DNA of 64,000 bases from JBBDRJ01 sp963766295 (GTDB lineage: Bacteria; Actinomycetota; JAICYB01): positions 1,116,001 to 1,180,000 of the forward strand of contig CAVXYW010000002.1 in the NCBI GenBank assembly GCA_963766295.1, in the 5' to 3' direction. The notes beneath the pieces were generated by a model, which had not been told where the DNA came from, ran no database searches, and worked only from the letters and a program-made list of their open reading frames with translations. A program made the position numbers and the translations under genes. Below, one piece after another: positions 53,739-62,659 of this stretch (within the stretch, counting starts at the first letter, position 1; each line of letters starts with the position of its first letter).

Positions 53739-54121
53739 GAAGCATCCTCTCCAAACCGCAACCGATAGCCGTTTGGGTCCAGTACTGCGAACTCGCGCAT
53801 TCCGTGCGGTCGCACGCCTAGCTCCTCGCAGATGACCCAGCGCTTCGCAACCTCGTCGTGAAGTTCAACAACGTTGTCCGGATAGAAATAGAGGACGCCG
53901 GTTAGCTGAGGTTCGGGGTGTTCATGCTCTTCGCCCGGTGCGTGTTCGTGCGGGGCGTCCCATACGTACATCAAGCCGACTCCGTCCCGCTCGAGCGAGC
54001 AAAAGCCCGGCGGGTCCCCCATCGTCTCGATTACTTCAAACCCAAGTACCTCTGTGTAGAAGCTGATGGTTTCTTGGAGATCGCGCGCCAGAAGCATCGG
54101 CGTCATACGGTTCAACTTCAC
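53735..54121 (-). CDS. VOC/glyoxalase-fold protein
   Basis: 128 residues, a single vicinal-oxygen-chelate unit (two beta-alpha-beta3 halves): MTPMLLARDLQETISFYTEVLGF start and REFAVLDPNGYRLRFGED end. A His/Glu-rich loop (HEHAPGEEHEHPEPQL) sits in the middle and could bind metal. Function unknown. Overlaps pdxT and the methyltransferase by 4 nt each. Confidence 0.86.
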   Translation of the reverse strand: MKLNRMTPMLLARDLQETISFYTEVLGFEVIETMGDPPGFCSLERDGVGLMYVWDAPHEHAPGEEHEHPEPQLTGVLYFYPDNVVELHDEVAKRWVICEELGVRPHGMREFAVLDPNGYRLRFGEDAS

Positions 54122-54687
54122 GCGAGTAGCAACCTGTGCAGTCCACTCTCGCCGGCCAATTCCGGATGGAAAGTTGCGGCGATGATGTTTCCCTCCCGGA
54201 CGACGACGGGTCCGCCGCGAAGCTCCGCGAGCACCTCAACATCGTCACCAACCGCCTCGATGACTGGAGCCCTGATGAACACCGCATGCATCGGACCAAC
54301 ACCGGAGATCTCGACCTCCTGTTCGAAGCTATCGACCTGGCGGCCGTAGGCGTTGCGATGGATAGAGACGTCGAGAACTCCGATCTTCGGCCACTCCTTG
54401 TCTGCGGGTCCGCCGAGCACTTCCTTAGCAAGAAGGATGGCGCCCGCACACGTGCCGAGCACAGGGAGTCCGTCTTCGATGCGTTTCCTCAGCGGTTCGA
54501 TCAGCTCGTGCTCGGCGAGCATGAAGCCGATGGTCGTCGACTCCCCGCCCGGGATCACCAATGCGTCGACGCGCTCGAGCTCCTCGAGAGTGCGAACGGG
54601 AGCCGGACTCGCGCCGATGTCCTTCAGTAGGTGGATGTGCTCACGGACGTCCCCCTGAAGTGCAAGGACGCCGACCGACGACACCAC
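54118..54687 (-). CDS. pdxT: Pyridoxal 5'-phosphate synthase glutaminase subunit
   Basis: Releases ammonia from glutamine for PdxS. 189 residues: GVLALQGDVREH, VIPGGESTTIGFM, nucleophile Cys in LGTCAGAILLAKE (about 79), and the His-Glu pair in ATFHPELAGE. The start shares one base with the pdxS stop, so the subunits are made together. Confidence 0.96.
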   Translation of the reverse strand: MVSSVGVLALQGDVREHIHLLKDIGASPAPVRTLEELERVDALVIPGGESTTIGFMLAEHELIEPLRKRIEDGLPVLGTCAGAILLAKEVLGGPADKEWPKIGVLDVSIHRNAYGRQVDSFEQEVEISGVGPMHAVFIRAPVIEAVGDDVEVLAELRGGPVVVREGNIIAATFHPELAGESGLHRLLLA

Positions 54688-55562
54688 TACCAGCCGCGTT
54701 CAGAAAGCCGCGTCTCGAGGCCCGCTATCTCCTGACCCGGCATGGCTCCTGCAAGCCCGCGTGTTGCGCGGACCACGGCGTCCGGGTCTTCGAAGTACGT
54801 CGTCGCTTCGACGATCGCTCGCGCACGAGCGGCGGGATCTTCGCTCTTGAAGATCCCCGACCCGACGAAGACGCCTTCGCAACCGAGCTGCATCATCAAC
54901 GCGGCGTCGGCCGGAGTCGCCAAACCACCGGCGGCGAAGTTCACGACGGGGAGCTTGCCCGTTCCTGCGATCTCTTGCACGAGCTCGATGGGAGCGCGCA
55001 GCTCTTTGGCCGCGGACGGAAGCTCATCGGGGCGCAGAGTCGTTAGCCGGCGGATCTCGCTCGACACCGACCGCATGTGACGGACCGCTTCGACGACGTT
55101 GCCCGTACCGGCTTCGCCCTTGGTCCGGATCATCGCGGCGCCTTCGGAGATACGACGCAGCGCTTCGCCGAGGTCGGTCGCTCCGCAAACGAAGGGAATC
55201 TTGAACGCCCATTTGTCCACGTGGTGGGATTCGTCGGCAGGTGTAAGAACTTCCGACTCGTCGATGAAGTCGACGCCTAGAGCCTCGAGGACCTGGGCTT
55301 CGACGAAGTGGCCGATGCGGACTTTGGCCATCACCGGGATCGTGACGACCTCCATGATCTCTTCGATCTTGCGGAGGTCGGCCATGCGAGCCACGCCGCC
55401 CTCGGCCCGTATGTCGGCCGGCACGCGCTCGAGAGCCATGACGGAAACGGCGCCGGCGTCCTCCGCGATCTTCGCCTGCTCGGCCGTCGTGACGTCCATG
55501 ATGACGCCGCCCTTGAGCATCTCTGCGAGACCGCGCTTGACCCGAACCGTTCCGTGCTCCAT
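54687..55562 (-). CDS. pdxS: Pyridoxal 5'-phosphate synthase subunit PdxS
   Basis: Builds PLP from ribose 5-phosphate, glyceraldehyde 3-phosphate and ammonia. 291 residues: VKRGLAEMLKGGVIMDV (first Lys region), ALERVPADIRAEGGVARM, the Lys in VMAKVRIGHFVEAQ, EVLTPADESHH and GLATPADAALMMQLGC. AGGAGGT ribosome binding site; a TACGAT hexamer about 35 nt upstream may be its -10. The most conserved gene in this block. Confidence 0.97.
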   Translation of the reverse strand: MEHGTVRVKRGLAEMLKGGVIMDVTTAEQAKIAEDAGAVSVMALERVPADIRAEGGVARMADLRKIEEIMEVVTIPVMAKVRIGHFVEAQVLEALGVDFIDESEVLTPADESHHVDKWAFKIPFVCGATDLGEALRRISEGAAMIRTKGEAGTGNVVEAVRHMRSVSSEIRRLTTLRPDELPSAAKELRAPIELVQEIAGTGKLPVVNFAAGGLATPADAALMMQLGCEGVFVGSGIFKSEDPAARARAIVEATTYFEDPDAVVRATRGLAGAMPGQEIAGLETRLSERGW

Positions 55563-55633
55563 CGAACCTCCTGAGTCCGTGTATCGAGCCTTTATCGTAT
55601 CCCCGCCCGCGCTTGAGCTACGGCGTGGCGTCT

Positions 55634-56518
55634 TTACATCTCTTCGAGTAGCTCTGCGCGCCGATTCGAGTCCGGCCCTCGGATGCTGCTTCCGCGGGGA
55701 ACGAACCAGAAAGGATCCGAGATACGAAGCGGCGACGGACCGCCGCCCGCTTCACGCAGTGCTTCCGCTACACCAGGGGGATACCTGGTCAGCAGCGCTC
55801 CTGCGACATCCGCCCGGACTTCTCTGTCCTCCGGCATTACAACTCCGGCGGTCAATCGCATCGCCAACGACACCGGCCAGATTGGTATCGAAAGCAGAGC
55901 CAAAGCCCCCGCACCGCGCATGACCAGCTCCGGTGCTCCGGCGAGCATGACGTACAGACCGGCAACGGATGCATCGCCGTCGCGTAAGTGAATCACCTCG
56001 TGCGCAAACATCCCTTCCAGGACGAGTTCGTCGCCGGCATCGGTGGCTTCGGTAACGACGAGCCAGCGTCGTCGCAACGCAAAGGAAAAAGCGTTGGCTA
56101 TGGATCCGGGGGCTACGAGTAATCGTGGCGCCGGGATCCGCGCACCGCGCGCCTCCCCGGCAACGAGTCGGGCGATTCGGGACGAATCCAGCGGTTTGGC
56201 TTTACATACACGGACGAGCCAACCGTCCCCCAACTCGCGTCCCAAGAAGAAGTAGAAGACGGCATAGCCGGCGCCTATCGCCGGTCCGGCAAGAGGCGCG
56301 TCAAAAAGCAATCCGATCGCGAAACCCTCAACGGCGCAGAGGACGACGAAAACAACGAGAAGGATCTCGATGCGCCGACGGCTCGCCTTCCGCGCGAGGT
56401 CGGGCTCGATCACCACCGGCTCGGATGCACCGAGATCTTTCCTGCGAACGACGGGAGGATGCTCCAGAGTGAGCCGCTCGGGACGCCGCCATCGTCGCTT
56501 CCTGAATTGCTGAGCCAT
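55634..56518 (-). CDS. M48-family membrane metallopeptidase
   Basis: About 294 residues from the ATG at 56518, which overlaps the upstream stop as TGATG. Two membrane helices at about 50-95, zinc motif FAHEVIHLRDGD (HExxH, about 178-189) and a second hydrophobic region afterwards; the third ligand Glu is probably in EDREVRADVAGA. Resembles HtpX-like proteases but without heat-shock context. It is translated with the inositol-monophosphatase-like gene, so a role in envelope quality control is possible. Confidence 0.85.
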   Translation of the reverse strand: MAQQFRKRRWRRPERLTLEHPPVVRRKDLGASEPVVIEPDLARKASRRRIEILLVVFVVLCAVEGFAIGLLFDAPLAGPAIGAGYAVFYFFLGRELGDGWLVRVCKAKPLDSSRIARLVAGEARGARIPAPRLLVAPGSIANAFSFALRRRWLVVTEATDAGDELVLEGMFAHEVIHLRDGDASVAGLYVMLAGAPELVMRGAGALALLSIPIWPVSLAMRLTAGVVMPEDREVRADVAGALLTRYPPGVAEALREAGGGPSPLRISDPFWFVPRGSSIRGPDSNRRAELLEEM

Positions 56519-57456
56519 CACACCCCAACCTTCTCACGCAATCGGTCGATACCACGGTCGAGCGCGCCGACGATCTCGGAATGGAGCTCCGGTGTGCACA
56601 CAGCCAGGGTCGATACGCAGTAGTCGGCTCCGGAACCAACCAAGGGACGACTGTCGAGCGAATTCCCCGCGGCATCGGTCACGATGCACCCGGCTTCCGT
56701 GCAGATCAACGCTGCTGCAGCAACGTCGTATGGGTTGTTGTTGAGAACCGCGCCGCCGCCGATCTCCTCGAAAAGCGCGCGCGTTGAAGGGACGTCATCG
56801 ATCATCCGTTGTCCGTGGTCTACGTAGGCGTCGAAACGTCCGGTCACAACTCCGGTCATACCGAAGGTGGCCGACCCGATGTCGAACGTTCCGCCCGACA
56901 CACCGCTGTTGTCGATCAGCTCCTCGAGAACGATCGCCGATGGCATAGTCGGACGCCCACGAAGCCCGTAGACCCAGAAGGCACCATCCAACGACTTCTT
57001 CGGAGAAGGACCTGGAGCGATCGATCCGCCGTCGCGAATGATGCGGGTTCCTTCACCGCGTCGTGCCCTGAACAACGTTCCCGTCTTTATCTCCATCACA
57101 AGACCTTCGTCCACGTCAGATAAGGTCGCGTCGCGGCTGAAGGGCGCCGCTGCGATCGATATGCATCCGGCTTCCAGCCCGGCTCCGGCCGGCCGCGTCC
57201 CGTCGATGGGATCGACCACCAGCAACCGCTGTGGATTTCCCCGTTCGGTCAAGCCGCGATCTTCCGTGTACCAGGCCAACCCGTCACCGGCTGCGGCTTC
57301 GAGAACTTCATTCGCCACATCTTCGGCTATGTGATCGATGCCAAACGTCGGGTCGCCGCCCACGCCGACGCCGTCGGTGCCGCGCGTCTCCGGGCGGCCC
57401 AGATGCGGGAGCACGGCGCTGCGCACGGCCCGGGCGACCTCGAGCATCAGATCCAT
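56518..57456 (-). CDS. Inositol-monophosphatase-family phosphatase
   Basis: Metal-dependent phosphatase fold, 312 residues. The core VVDPIDGTRPAG (DPxDGT motif, about 81-92), WYTEDRG with the upstream Glu, and YDVAAAALICTEAG with its late Asp support the family, but the usual late WDxAxG reads YDVAAA. In the PIM operon it could make free inositol for phosphatidylinositol synthesis; that is inference. Shares one base with the pimA stop and the M48 start. Confidence 0.82.
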   Translation of the reverse strand: MDLMLEVARAVRSAVLPHLGRPETRGTDGVGVGGDPTFGIDHIAEDVANEVLEAAAGDGLAWYTEDRGLTERGNPQRLLVVDPIDGTRPAGAGLEAGCISIAAAPFSRDATLSDVDEGLVMEIKTGTLFRARRGEGTRIIRDGGSIAPGPSPKKSLDGAFWVYGLRGRPTMPSAIVLEELIDNSGVSGGTFDIGSATFGMTGVVTGRFDAYVDHGQRMIDDVPSTRALFEEIGGGAVLNNNPYDVAAAALICTEAGCIVTDAAGNSLDSRPLVGSGADYCVSTLAVCTPELHSEIVGALDRGIDRLREKVGV

Positions 57457-58544
57457 CAGGCAGACAACGCCTTTTCATACACGCGGATCGTTTCGTCGGC
57501 CACGACCGACCAATCGAACTCTCGGGCGCGAGCCGCGCCCCTCGCGGCGACACGTTCGCGTTCGTCCGGATCGTCCAGAAGTCGCCCCATGGCCTCGGCC
57601 CACGCCGCGCTGTCGCCCGGAGCGACGTACAAGGGAGCATCTCCACCGGCAAACCGGTAGCCCGGGATGTCCGACGAGATAACAGCCGACCCGCCGGCAA
57701 GACCTTCGAGGACGACGATCCCGAAGGATTCCTGCCCAAGGGACGAGCAGCAGACCACATCGGCCGCTCGATGAAGCGCCATGAGCCGGTCTCGGGAAAC
57801 GTAGCCGAGGCAGTGGATGCGTTCTCGATCGATGCCGGCCGGTATCGACTCTTCTGTTTCCGGGACCCAAACAAGATGGACGTCGGAACGAGCCGTCGCT
57901 ACCTCGGAGAAGGCTTGCAGAACCGTCTCGAATCCTTTCCGTGGTTCGGCCCGTCCTACAAAGAGGACGACGCGGCCGAGTCCAAGGGCCCACTCATCCG
58001 GGTCTGTCTTCTCGAAAGCTTCGACATCGACACCGTTGGGGACGATGGCGGGATCGAGATTCACGTAGCGGCGAACAAGCCGTCGCGATTCGGGAGACGA
58101 AGCGGTCGTCGCGTCCAAACGTCGCGAAGCAAGACGAACCAATGGCGAGAAGACCGCATACGGCCAGAAGGTTTCGGCAGCTGCGTGGAAGGTGCCTACC
58201 ACTGCAGTGTTCTTGGGACGTCGAAGCAACGCGGCGAGACCGGGCGGCAGGAACGGTTCGTGGACGTGAATGACGTCGGCGGGATCGAGAGCCAAGTCGA
58301 AGCGGACGAGCATGCTCGGCGAGATACCGAGAGGCGCGATGGATCCGTTGGCCGGGATGTTGATCGCTCGTCCCAGCGAGACTGTGCCGATCCCGTCCAA
58401 GCCGTCTTGCTTTCCGCGAAGCTCGGGCCCGAAGAGCGTTACGTCGTGTCCTTTCTTATGAAGGGCACGGGCGAGCTCGCGAGTGTGGTCCTGCACCCCG
58501 CCGGGCTTGGACATCGAATACGGACTGATGATGGCGACGTTCAT
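57456..58544 (-). CDS. pimA: GT4 glycosyltransferase, PimA type
   Basis: Adds the first mannose from GDP-mannose to phosphatidylinositol in mycobacteria. 362 residues, GT-B fold: N-terminal SPYSMSKPGGVQDHTRELA (about 7-25), DVIHVHEPF, VGRAEPRKGFETVLQAF and the E-x7-E motif in ESFGIVVLEG. Position after pgsA and patA matches the mycobacterial PIM operon and supports PimA over other GT4 enzymes. TACCGT lies 9 nt before the ATG. Confidence 0.88.
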   Translation of the reverse strand: MNVAIISPYSMSKPGGVQDHTRELARALHKKGHDVTLFGPELRGKQDGLDGIGTVSLGRAINIPANGSIAPLGISPSMLVRFDLALDPADVIHVHEPFLPPGLAALLRRPKNTAVVGTFHAAAETFWPYAVFSPLVRLASRRLDATTASSPESRRLVRRYVNLDPAIVPNGVDVEAFEKTDPDEWALGLGRVVLFVGRAEPRKGFETVLQAFSEVATARSDVHLVWVPETEESIPAGIDRERIHCLGYVSRDRLMALHRAADVVCCSSLGQESFGIVVLEGLAGGSAVISSDIPGYRFAGGDAPLYVAPGDSAAWAEAMGRLLDDPDERERVAARGAARAREFDWSVVADETIRVYEKALSA

Positions 58545-58603
58545 GTGGAACCAACGGTATCCGGGATCGGACCGCCGGTTCCGCCTGGACGAATGTCGCT
58601 AGT

Positions 58604-58948
58604 TCAGTCGTCGAATGGCGACGCGGTCTCCAAAGGCGCGATGGTTTCCATCGGAGAGATGGTTTCCTTAGGAGCTCGATCGCCGAGCTGGCGGGCCATC
58701 CGCGCTTCGTGGTCGTTCAGCGACCGCTGTATCCGTGCGTTTTGATCGACCAGCATCTGGTGGTGCTCAACCAACTTCGCTTGCTGGATCTGCGCTTGCT
58801 CCACGACCGCGCGCGGCACATCAACCGAGGTCTCGTTGCTTGGCGTTGCGCCGCCGGACGACGATGTCACCTGCGTGGACGCGCCCGGGCCCCAAGCAAA
58901 TAAGGCCCCCACAGCGAGCAACGCGGCTACCGACAGGCGAACACGCAT
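58604..58948 (-). CDS. Small exported coiled-coil protein
   Basis: 114 residues, unrecognised. A signal peptide (about 1-26, ending GASTQ), a Ser/Gly/Thr linker, one long helix with QAQIQQAKLVEHHQMLVDQN (about 52-71) likely to form a coiled coil, and a C-terminal run of near-repeats (KETISP-METIAP-LETASP). It lies between patA and pimA, where mycobacteria have no such gene. Upstream AAAGG is very close to the ATG. Confidence 0.7.
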   Translation of the reverse strand: MRVRLSVAALLAVGALFAWGPGASTQVTSSSGGATPSNETSVDVPRAVVEQAQIQQAKLVEHHQMLVDQNARIQRSLNDHEARMARQLGDRAPKETISPMETIAPLETASPFDD

Positions 58949-59012
58949 ACGCCTTTAGTCATGCCCCGTGAGGTGCAATCGCCAAACGTCGGACCCTCCC
59001 AAGCAGACTCAC

Positions 59013-59903
59013 CTAAGTCGAATGTCGATAGCCGGGATCGGTGGGCCAATTCGGCTGGAAAAGGTGCCACTGGCCCGGCTCCCGTTTGATCAGAGTTTCC
59101 ATATCGCGAACGACGCGCTCGGTTAGCTCGCGCACACGATCGGCATCCGCTTTGCCGGCTTCGACTTCGATCGGATCTAGGACGACGCCGTGGTAGCAAC
59201 CACCCGGCCTTTGGAACAGTGCGCCGACCGCGATCGGAGCGCCGGTCCGAAGAGCCAACACAGCCGGACCGTTTGGAATCTTCGTCTTCTCTCCGAAGAA
59301 CTCGATGTCGATCCCCGATCCGGAGATGTCGCGGTCGGCGATCAAACCGATCGCCGCACCCTCGCGCAGTCCGGTAAGCAATGCGCGAGCGGACGAGCCC
59401 TTCCCCACCGGCAACACTTCGACACCGGCATCAGCCCGCAACGACGTGAACATGTCGAACAACTCGGGCGGCTCCAGTTCCTCGGCGATGGCGATCACAC
59501 GCCAGCCGTGTGACGCGAGCCACGCACCTGCGACGTCGTAAGAACCAAGATGCGGAGTGACGAACAGAACGCCACGCCCGGAGTCGAGATGACGTGCCAT
59601 CCCTTCGAGCCCTTCCGAAGTGGTCCGTCGACGGATCTCCTCCAACCCGGGCTTCGGTAGTCGTAACGCCTCCACCCAATACCGCGCGTACGAACGGAAT
59701 GCTTCGTCCACGTATCGATCGAGGTCTTCGTCCCCGACTACACGTCGCAAATTTCGCTTGACGACCTCCCGCCGCTTCGCGTTCGCGTGTGCGACACCCG
59801 TTCCAGCCAGAGCGGCCAGACGCAAAGAAGCAAACCCCGGTATCGCAGAAGCCGCCGCACGGCCGAAGCGGTAGAGCAGATAAGCAGGATCGGTGGAAGG
59901 CAT
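59013..59903 (-). CDS. patA: Phosphatidylinositol mannoside acyltransferase (PatA-like)
   Basis: LpxL/HtrB-type acyltransferase, 296 residues, which acylates the 6-position of a PIM mannose in mycobacteria. The H-x4-D motif is in VTPHLGSYDVAGAWL (about 116-130), with the acidic EFFGEKTKIPNGPAVLAL and the late RE(P)GQWHLFQPNW region. A hydrophobic helix at the N-terminus anchors it to the membrane. Order pgsA-patA-pimA is as in M. tuberculosis. Confidence 0.9.
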   Translation of the reverse strand: MPSTDPAYLLYRFGRAAASAIPGFASLRLAALAGTGVAHANAKRREVVKRNLRRVVGDEDLDRYVDEAFRSYARYWVEALRLPKPGLEEIRRRTTSEGLEGMARHLDSGRGVLFVTPHLGSYDVAGAWLASHGWRVIAIAEELEPPELFDMFTSLRADAGVEVLPVGKGSSARALLTGLREGAAIGLIADRDISGSGIDIEFFGEKTKIPNGPAVLALRTGAPIAVGALFQRPGGCYHGVVLDPIEVEAGKADADRVRELTERVVRDMETLIKREPGQWHLFQPNWPTDPGYRHST

Positions 59904-59924
59904 CAGTGAATGGTCACGCGAAGG

Positions 59925-60509
59925 TCAGGCTCGGGCCCGCGCCTGCCGAGTGACGTGAACCAGACGCTGGACAACCGTGACCGCGCCGAGCGCAGCGATC
60001 GCCCAGAGGGAGATCTTCACGAACCACAGCATCAGTCCGGCGCACAGGATGATCAGGCGCTCGGCGCGCTCTAAAAGTCCGACCTTGCAGTCGTAACCGA
60101 CCGATTCGGCTCTCGCCCTTATGTATGAGGTCATCTGCGCCATCCCGTAAGCCGCAAGAGAAGCGACGGCCGTCCATTCGTCGCCGCGGGTGAGGAAGTA
60201 CCACGTGAGGGCCGAGAAGACCATCGAGTCGGACACGCGATCGGTAACGGAATCGAAAAAGGCACCGGCTTCGGATGCGGTGCCTTGCACGCGCGCGACG
60301 GCACCGTCGCAAAAGTCGAGGACGCCGCCGATCATGAGGATGATGCCGCCGGCCAGGAACGCTCCATAAGCGATCCGCCACGTAGCCACGGCAGACAATG
60401 CGATACCGAGGATCGTAAGAGAGTTGGCGGTGAATCCGAGACGGGTGAAGGTACGTCCGGCGAACGACGCTAGGCCTTGGAGGGCTTCGCGTGCCTTGGC
60501 ATCGAGCAA
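59925..60509 (-). CDS. pgsA: CDP-alcohol phosphotransferase, phosphatidylinositol-phosphate synthase
   Basis: Joins CDP-diacylglycerol and inositol 1-phosphate, first committed step of PIM lipids. 194 residues from the TTG at 60509, chosen for the AAGGAG ribosome binding site 7 nt upstream. The family motif D-x2-DG-x2-AR-x8-G-x3-D-x3-D is complete (DFCDGAVAR ... GAFFDSVTD, about 60-85). About six membrane helices. First gene of the PIM operon; divergent from the EF-G-like gene. Exact substrate (inositol phosphate rather than glycerol phosphate) rests on the operon. Confidence 0.9.
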   Translation of the reverse strand: MLDAKAREALQGLASFAGRTFTRLGFTANSLTILGIALSAVATWRIAYGAFLAGGIILMIGGVLDFCDGAVARVQGTASEAGAFFDSVTDRVSDSMVFSALTWYFLTRGDEWTAVASLAAYGMAQMTSYIRARAESVGYDCKVGLLERAERLIILCAGLMLWFVKISLWAIAALGAVTVVQRLVHVTRQARARA

Positions 60510-60544
60510 GTGATTCTCCTTAGAGCAGGGCCTACCGTCCTGCC

Positions 60545-60550
60545 TATAAT
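60545..60550 (+). promoter_or_regulatory. -10 element of the EF-G-like gene
   Basis: Perfect TATAAT, 9 nt before the TTG start at 60560, so the mRNA has almost no leader. It is inside the 50-nt divergent gap to pgsA. Confidence 0.6.
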
Positions 60551-60559
60551 GACCGCTCC

Positions 60560-62656
60560 TTGAAGCAATACGAGCCTGCCAACATCCGCAATATCGCCTT
60601 GGTCGGGCACGGTGGTGCCGGCAAAACGATGCTGGCCGAGGCGCTCCTATATGCCTCGGGAGCCACGACACGGATGGGCAAGATCGAGGACGGCACGGCC
60701 GCGACCGACTACGAGCCCGAGGAGCATCAGCACCAGATCTCGGTCTCGCTGGGCATGGCGCCCATCGAGTGGAACGGCTTCAAGATCAACATCATCGACT
60801 GCCCGGGGCAGCCGGACTTCGTCGGGGATGTTGTTTCGGCCCTGCGTGTAGCCGACGCCGTGGTGTTCGTCCTGTCCGCGGTTGACGGCGTCGAGGTCCA
60901 GCACGAGCTGATCTGGGACATGGTCGAGGACCTCGGGATCCCACGCCTGATCGTGATCAACAAGATGGACCGCGAGCGCGCGTCCTTCCAGAACACACTC
61001 ACGCAATTGCAAAACGCATTCGGGACGAAGCCATTCCCTCTTCACGTCCCCATCGGCGAGGAGCACGACTTCAAGGGCGTCGTCGATCTGCTGAAGATGC
61101 AGAGCTTGAACTACGACCAGAAGACGCCAAAGGGCTCGTCCGGCGAGATACCCGCGGAGATCCAAGCCCAGGTGGACGATCTTCGCGGGCAAGTTGTCGA
61201 GGCGGCCGCCGAAGGCGACGACGCGCTCCTCGAGAAGTATCTCGAAGAAGGCGATCTCGACGAGAAGGAGATCGCAACCGGACTTTCCGGGGCCGTGGCC
61301 TCCGGTGCGACAGCCCCCGTGCTTGTAAGTTCGGCAACACATCTAATCGGTATCGATCTGATCGCCGAGGAGATCTGTGCGCTCGTTCCTTCACCTCTCG
61401 AGCGTCCAGAAGCCGTGGGCTCACCGAAGTTGGGTGCGGAGGAAGAGATAACGCGTAAGCCATTGCCGAACGAACCACTCTCGGCTTACGTATTCAAATC
61501 GATCTCGGACCCGTATGTCGGCAAGGTCTCGCTGTTCCGTGTTTTCTCGGGAAGCATGCGTCCCGACCAGCACGCCCTCAATACACGGAACGACGATGAG
61601 CGAATCGGTCAGGTCTTCTACATGTCCGGCAAGGAACATCTAAACGCACCAGAGATCGTGTGCGGTGACATAGGTGCAGTAGCGAAACTTGCACACACTC
61701 ACACGGGCGACACCCTGAGCGATCCGAAGAAACAGATCGTGTATCCGCAGATCGAATTCCCCGAGCCCGTGCTCTCCGTCGCCATCGCACCGAAAGCACA
61801 CGGTGACGAGGACAAGCTCATGTCGGCGATCGCTCGTCTGGTCGAAGAGGATCCGGTTCTGCGCGTCGAACGGCGGGCGGAAACGCACCAAACGGTTGCG
61901 TCGGGCTTGGGAGAGGCACACCTGGGCGTCGTGATGGAGCGGATGAAGCGGAAGTTCGGCGTCGAGGTGGTACAGCTGCAGTTGCGCATCCCCTACCGGG
62001 AGACCATCAAAGGGTCTGCGCAGTACGAGTCGCGGTACATCAAGCAATCCGGCGGACGCGGACAGTATGCGGTCGCCTCACTCCAAGTCGACGCGCAGCC
62101 CGAAGGTGCCGGCTACGAATTCGTCAACAAGATCTCCGGCGGCGCAGTGCCCCAGAACTTCATCCCGTCCGTGGACAAAGGCGTGCAGGGAGCTCTGCAG
62201 GAAGGAGTCCTGGCCGGATATTCAGTAGTCGACGTCAAGGTCACCCTCTACGACGGAAAGTTCCACACGGTCGATTCATCGGACATGGCCTTCCAGATCT
62301 GCGCGTCCATCGGATTCAAAGAAGCTTGCAAGCTTGCTCAGCCCACTCTGCTCGAACCTTGGGTCGATGCTGAGATCAAGGTGCCGGAAGCGATGCTCGG
62401 CGACATCATGGGCGACATCAACGGCAAACGGGGACGAGTGCTCGGCACCGAGCCGGACCGCCGGGGTTACATGTTGGTGCGCGCACAGGCTCCGCAAGCA
62501 GAGATGGCTCGTTATGCGATCGATCTGCGCTCGATGACCGGGGGCCGGGCGACGTACTCGCTTTCACCGTCGCACTACGAAGAGGTTCCGCAGCACCTGC
62601 AGCAGCACGTCATCGACGACGCCGAGAAACAGAAGGCCGACGCCGCCAAGCACTGA
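60560..62656 (+). CDS. EF-G-like GTPase (EF-G2/FusA2 type)
   Basis: Translational GTPase of the EF-G-like group, 698 residues, all five domains present. G1 is VGHGGAGKTMLAEAL instead of EF-G's GHIDAGKT; G3 is DCPGQPDF, so the catalytic His of DTPGH is Gln; G4 is INKMDRE. Domain IV follows ETIKGSAQYESRYIKQSGGRGQYA. These changes match actinobacterial FusA2-type paralogues rather than housekeeping fusA, which lies with rpsL/tuf elsewhere. Function is not settled. TTG start; it ends 3 nt before the convergent HIT gene. Confidence 0.9.
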   Translation: MKQYEPANIRNIALVGHGGAGKTMLAEALLYASGATTRMGKIEDGTAATDYEPEEHQHQISVSLGMAPIEWNGFKINIIDCPGQPDFVGDVVSALRVADAVVFVLSAVDGVEVQHELIWDMVEDLGIPRLIVINKMDRERASFQNTLTQLQNAFGTKPFPLHVPIGEEHDFKGVVDLLKMQSLNYDQKTPKGSSGEIPAEIQAQVDDLRGQVVEAAAEGDDALLEKYLEEGDLDEKEIATGLSGAVASGATAPVLVSSATHLIGIDLIAEEICALVPSPLERPEAVGSPKLGAEEEITRKPLPNEPLSAYVFKSISDPYVGKVSLFRVFSGSMRPDQHALNTRNDDERIGQVFYMSGKEHLNAPEIVCGDIGAVAKLAHTHTGDTLSDPKKQIVYPQIEFPEPVLSVAIAPKAHGDEDKLMSAIARLVEEDPVLRVERRAETHQTVASGLGEAHLGVVMERMKRKFGVEVVQLQLRIPYRETIKGSAQYESRYIKQSGGRGQYAVASLQVDAQPEGAGYEFVNKISGGAVPQNFIPSVDKGVQGALQEGVLAGYSVVDVKVTLYDGKFHTVDSSDMAFQICASIGFKEACKLAQPTLLEPWVDAEIKVPEAMLGDIMGDINGKRGRVLGTEPDRRGYMLVRAQAPQAEMARYAIDLRSMTGGRATYSLSPSHYEEVPQHLQQHVIDDAEKQKADAAKH

Positions 62657-62659
62657 CGG

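Noticed and set aside
60560..62656. Housekeeping elongation factor G (fusA)
   Set aside because: The P-loop and switch II differ from true EF-G and the gene is not in the rpsL-rpsG-fusA-tuf cluster.
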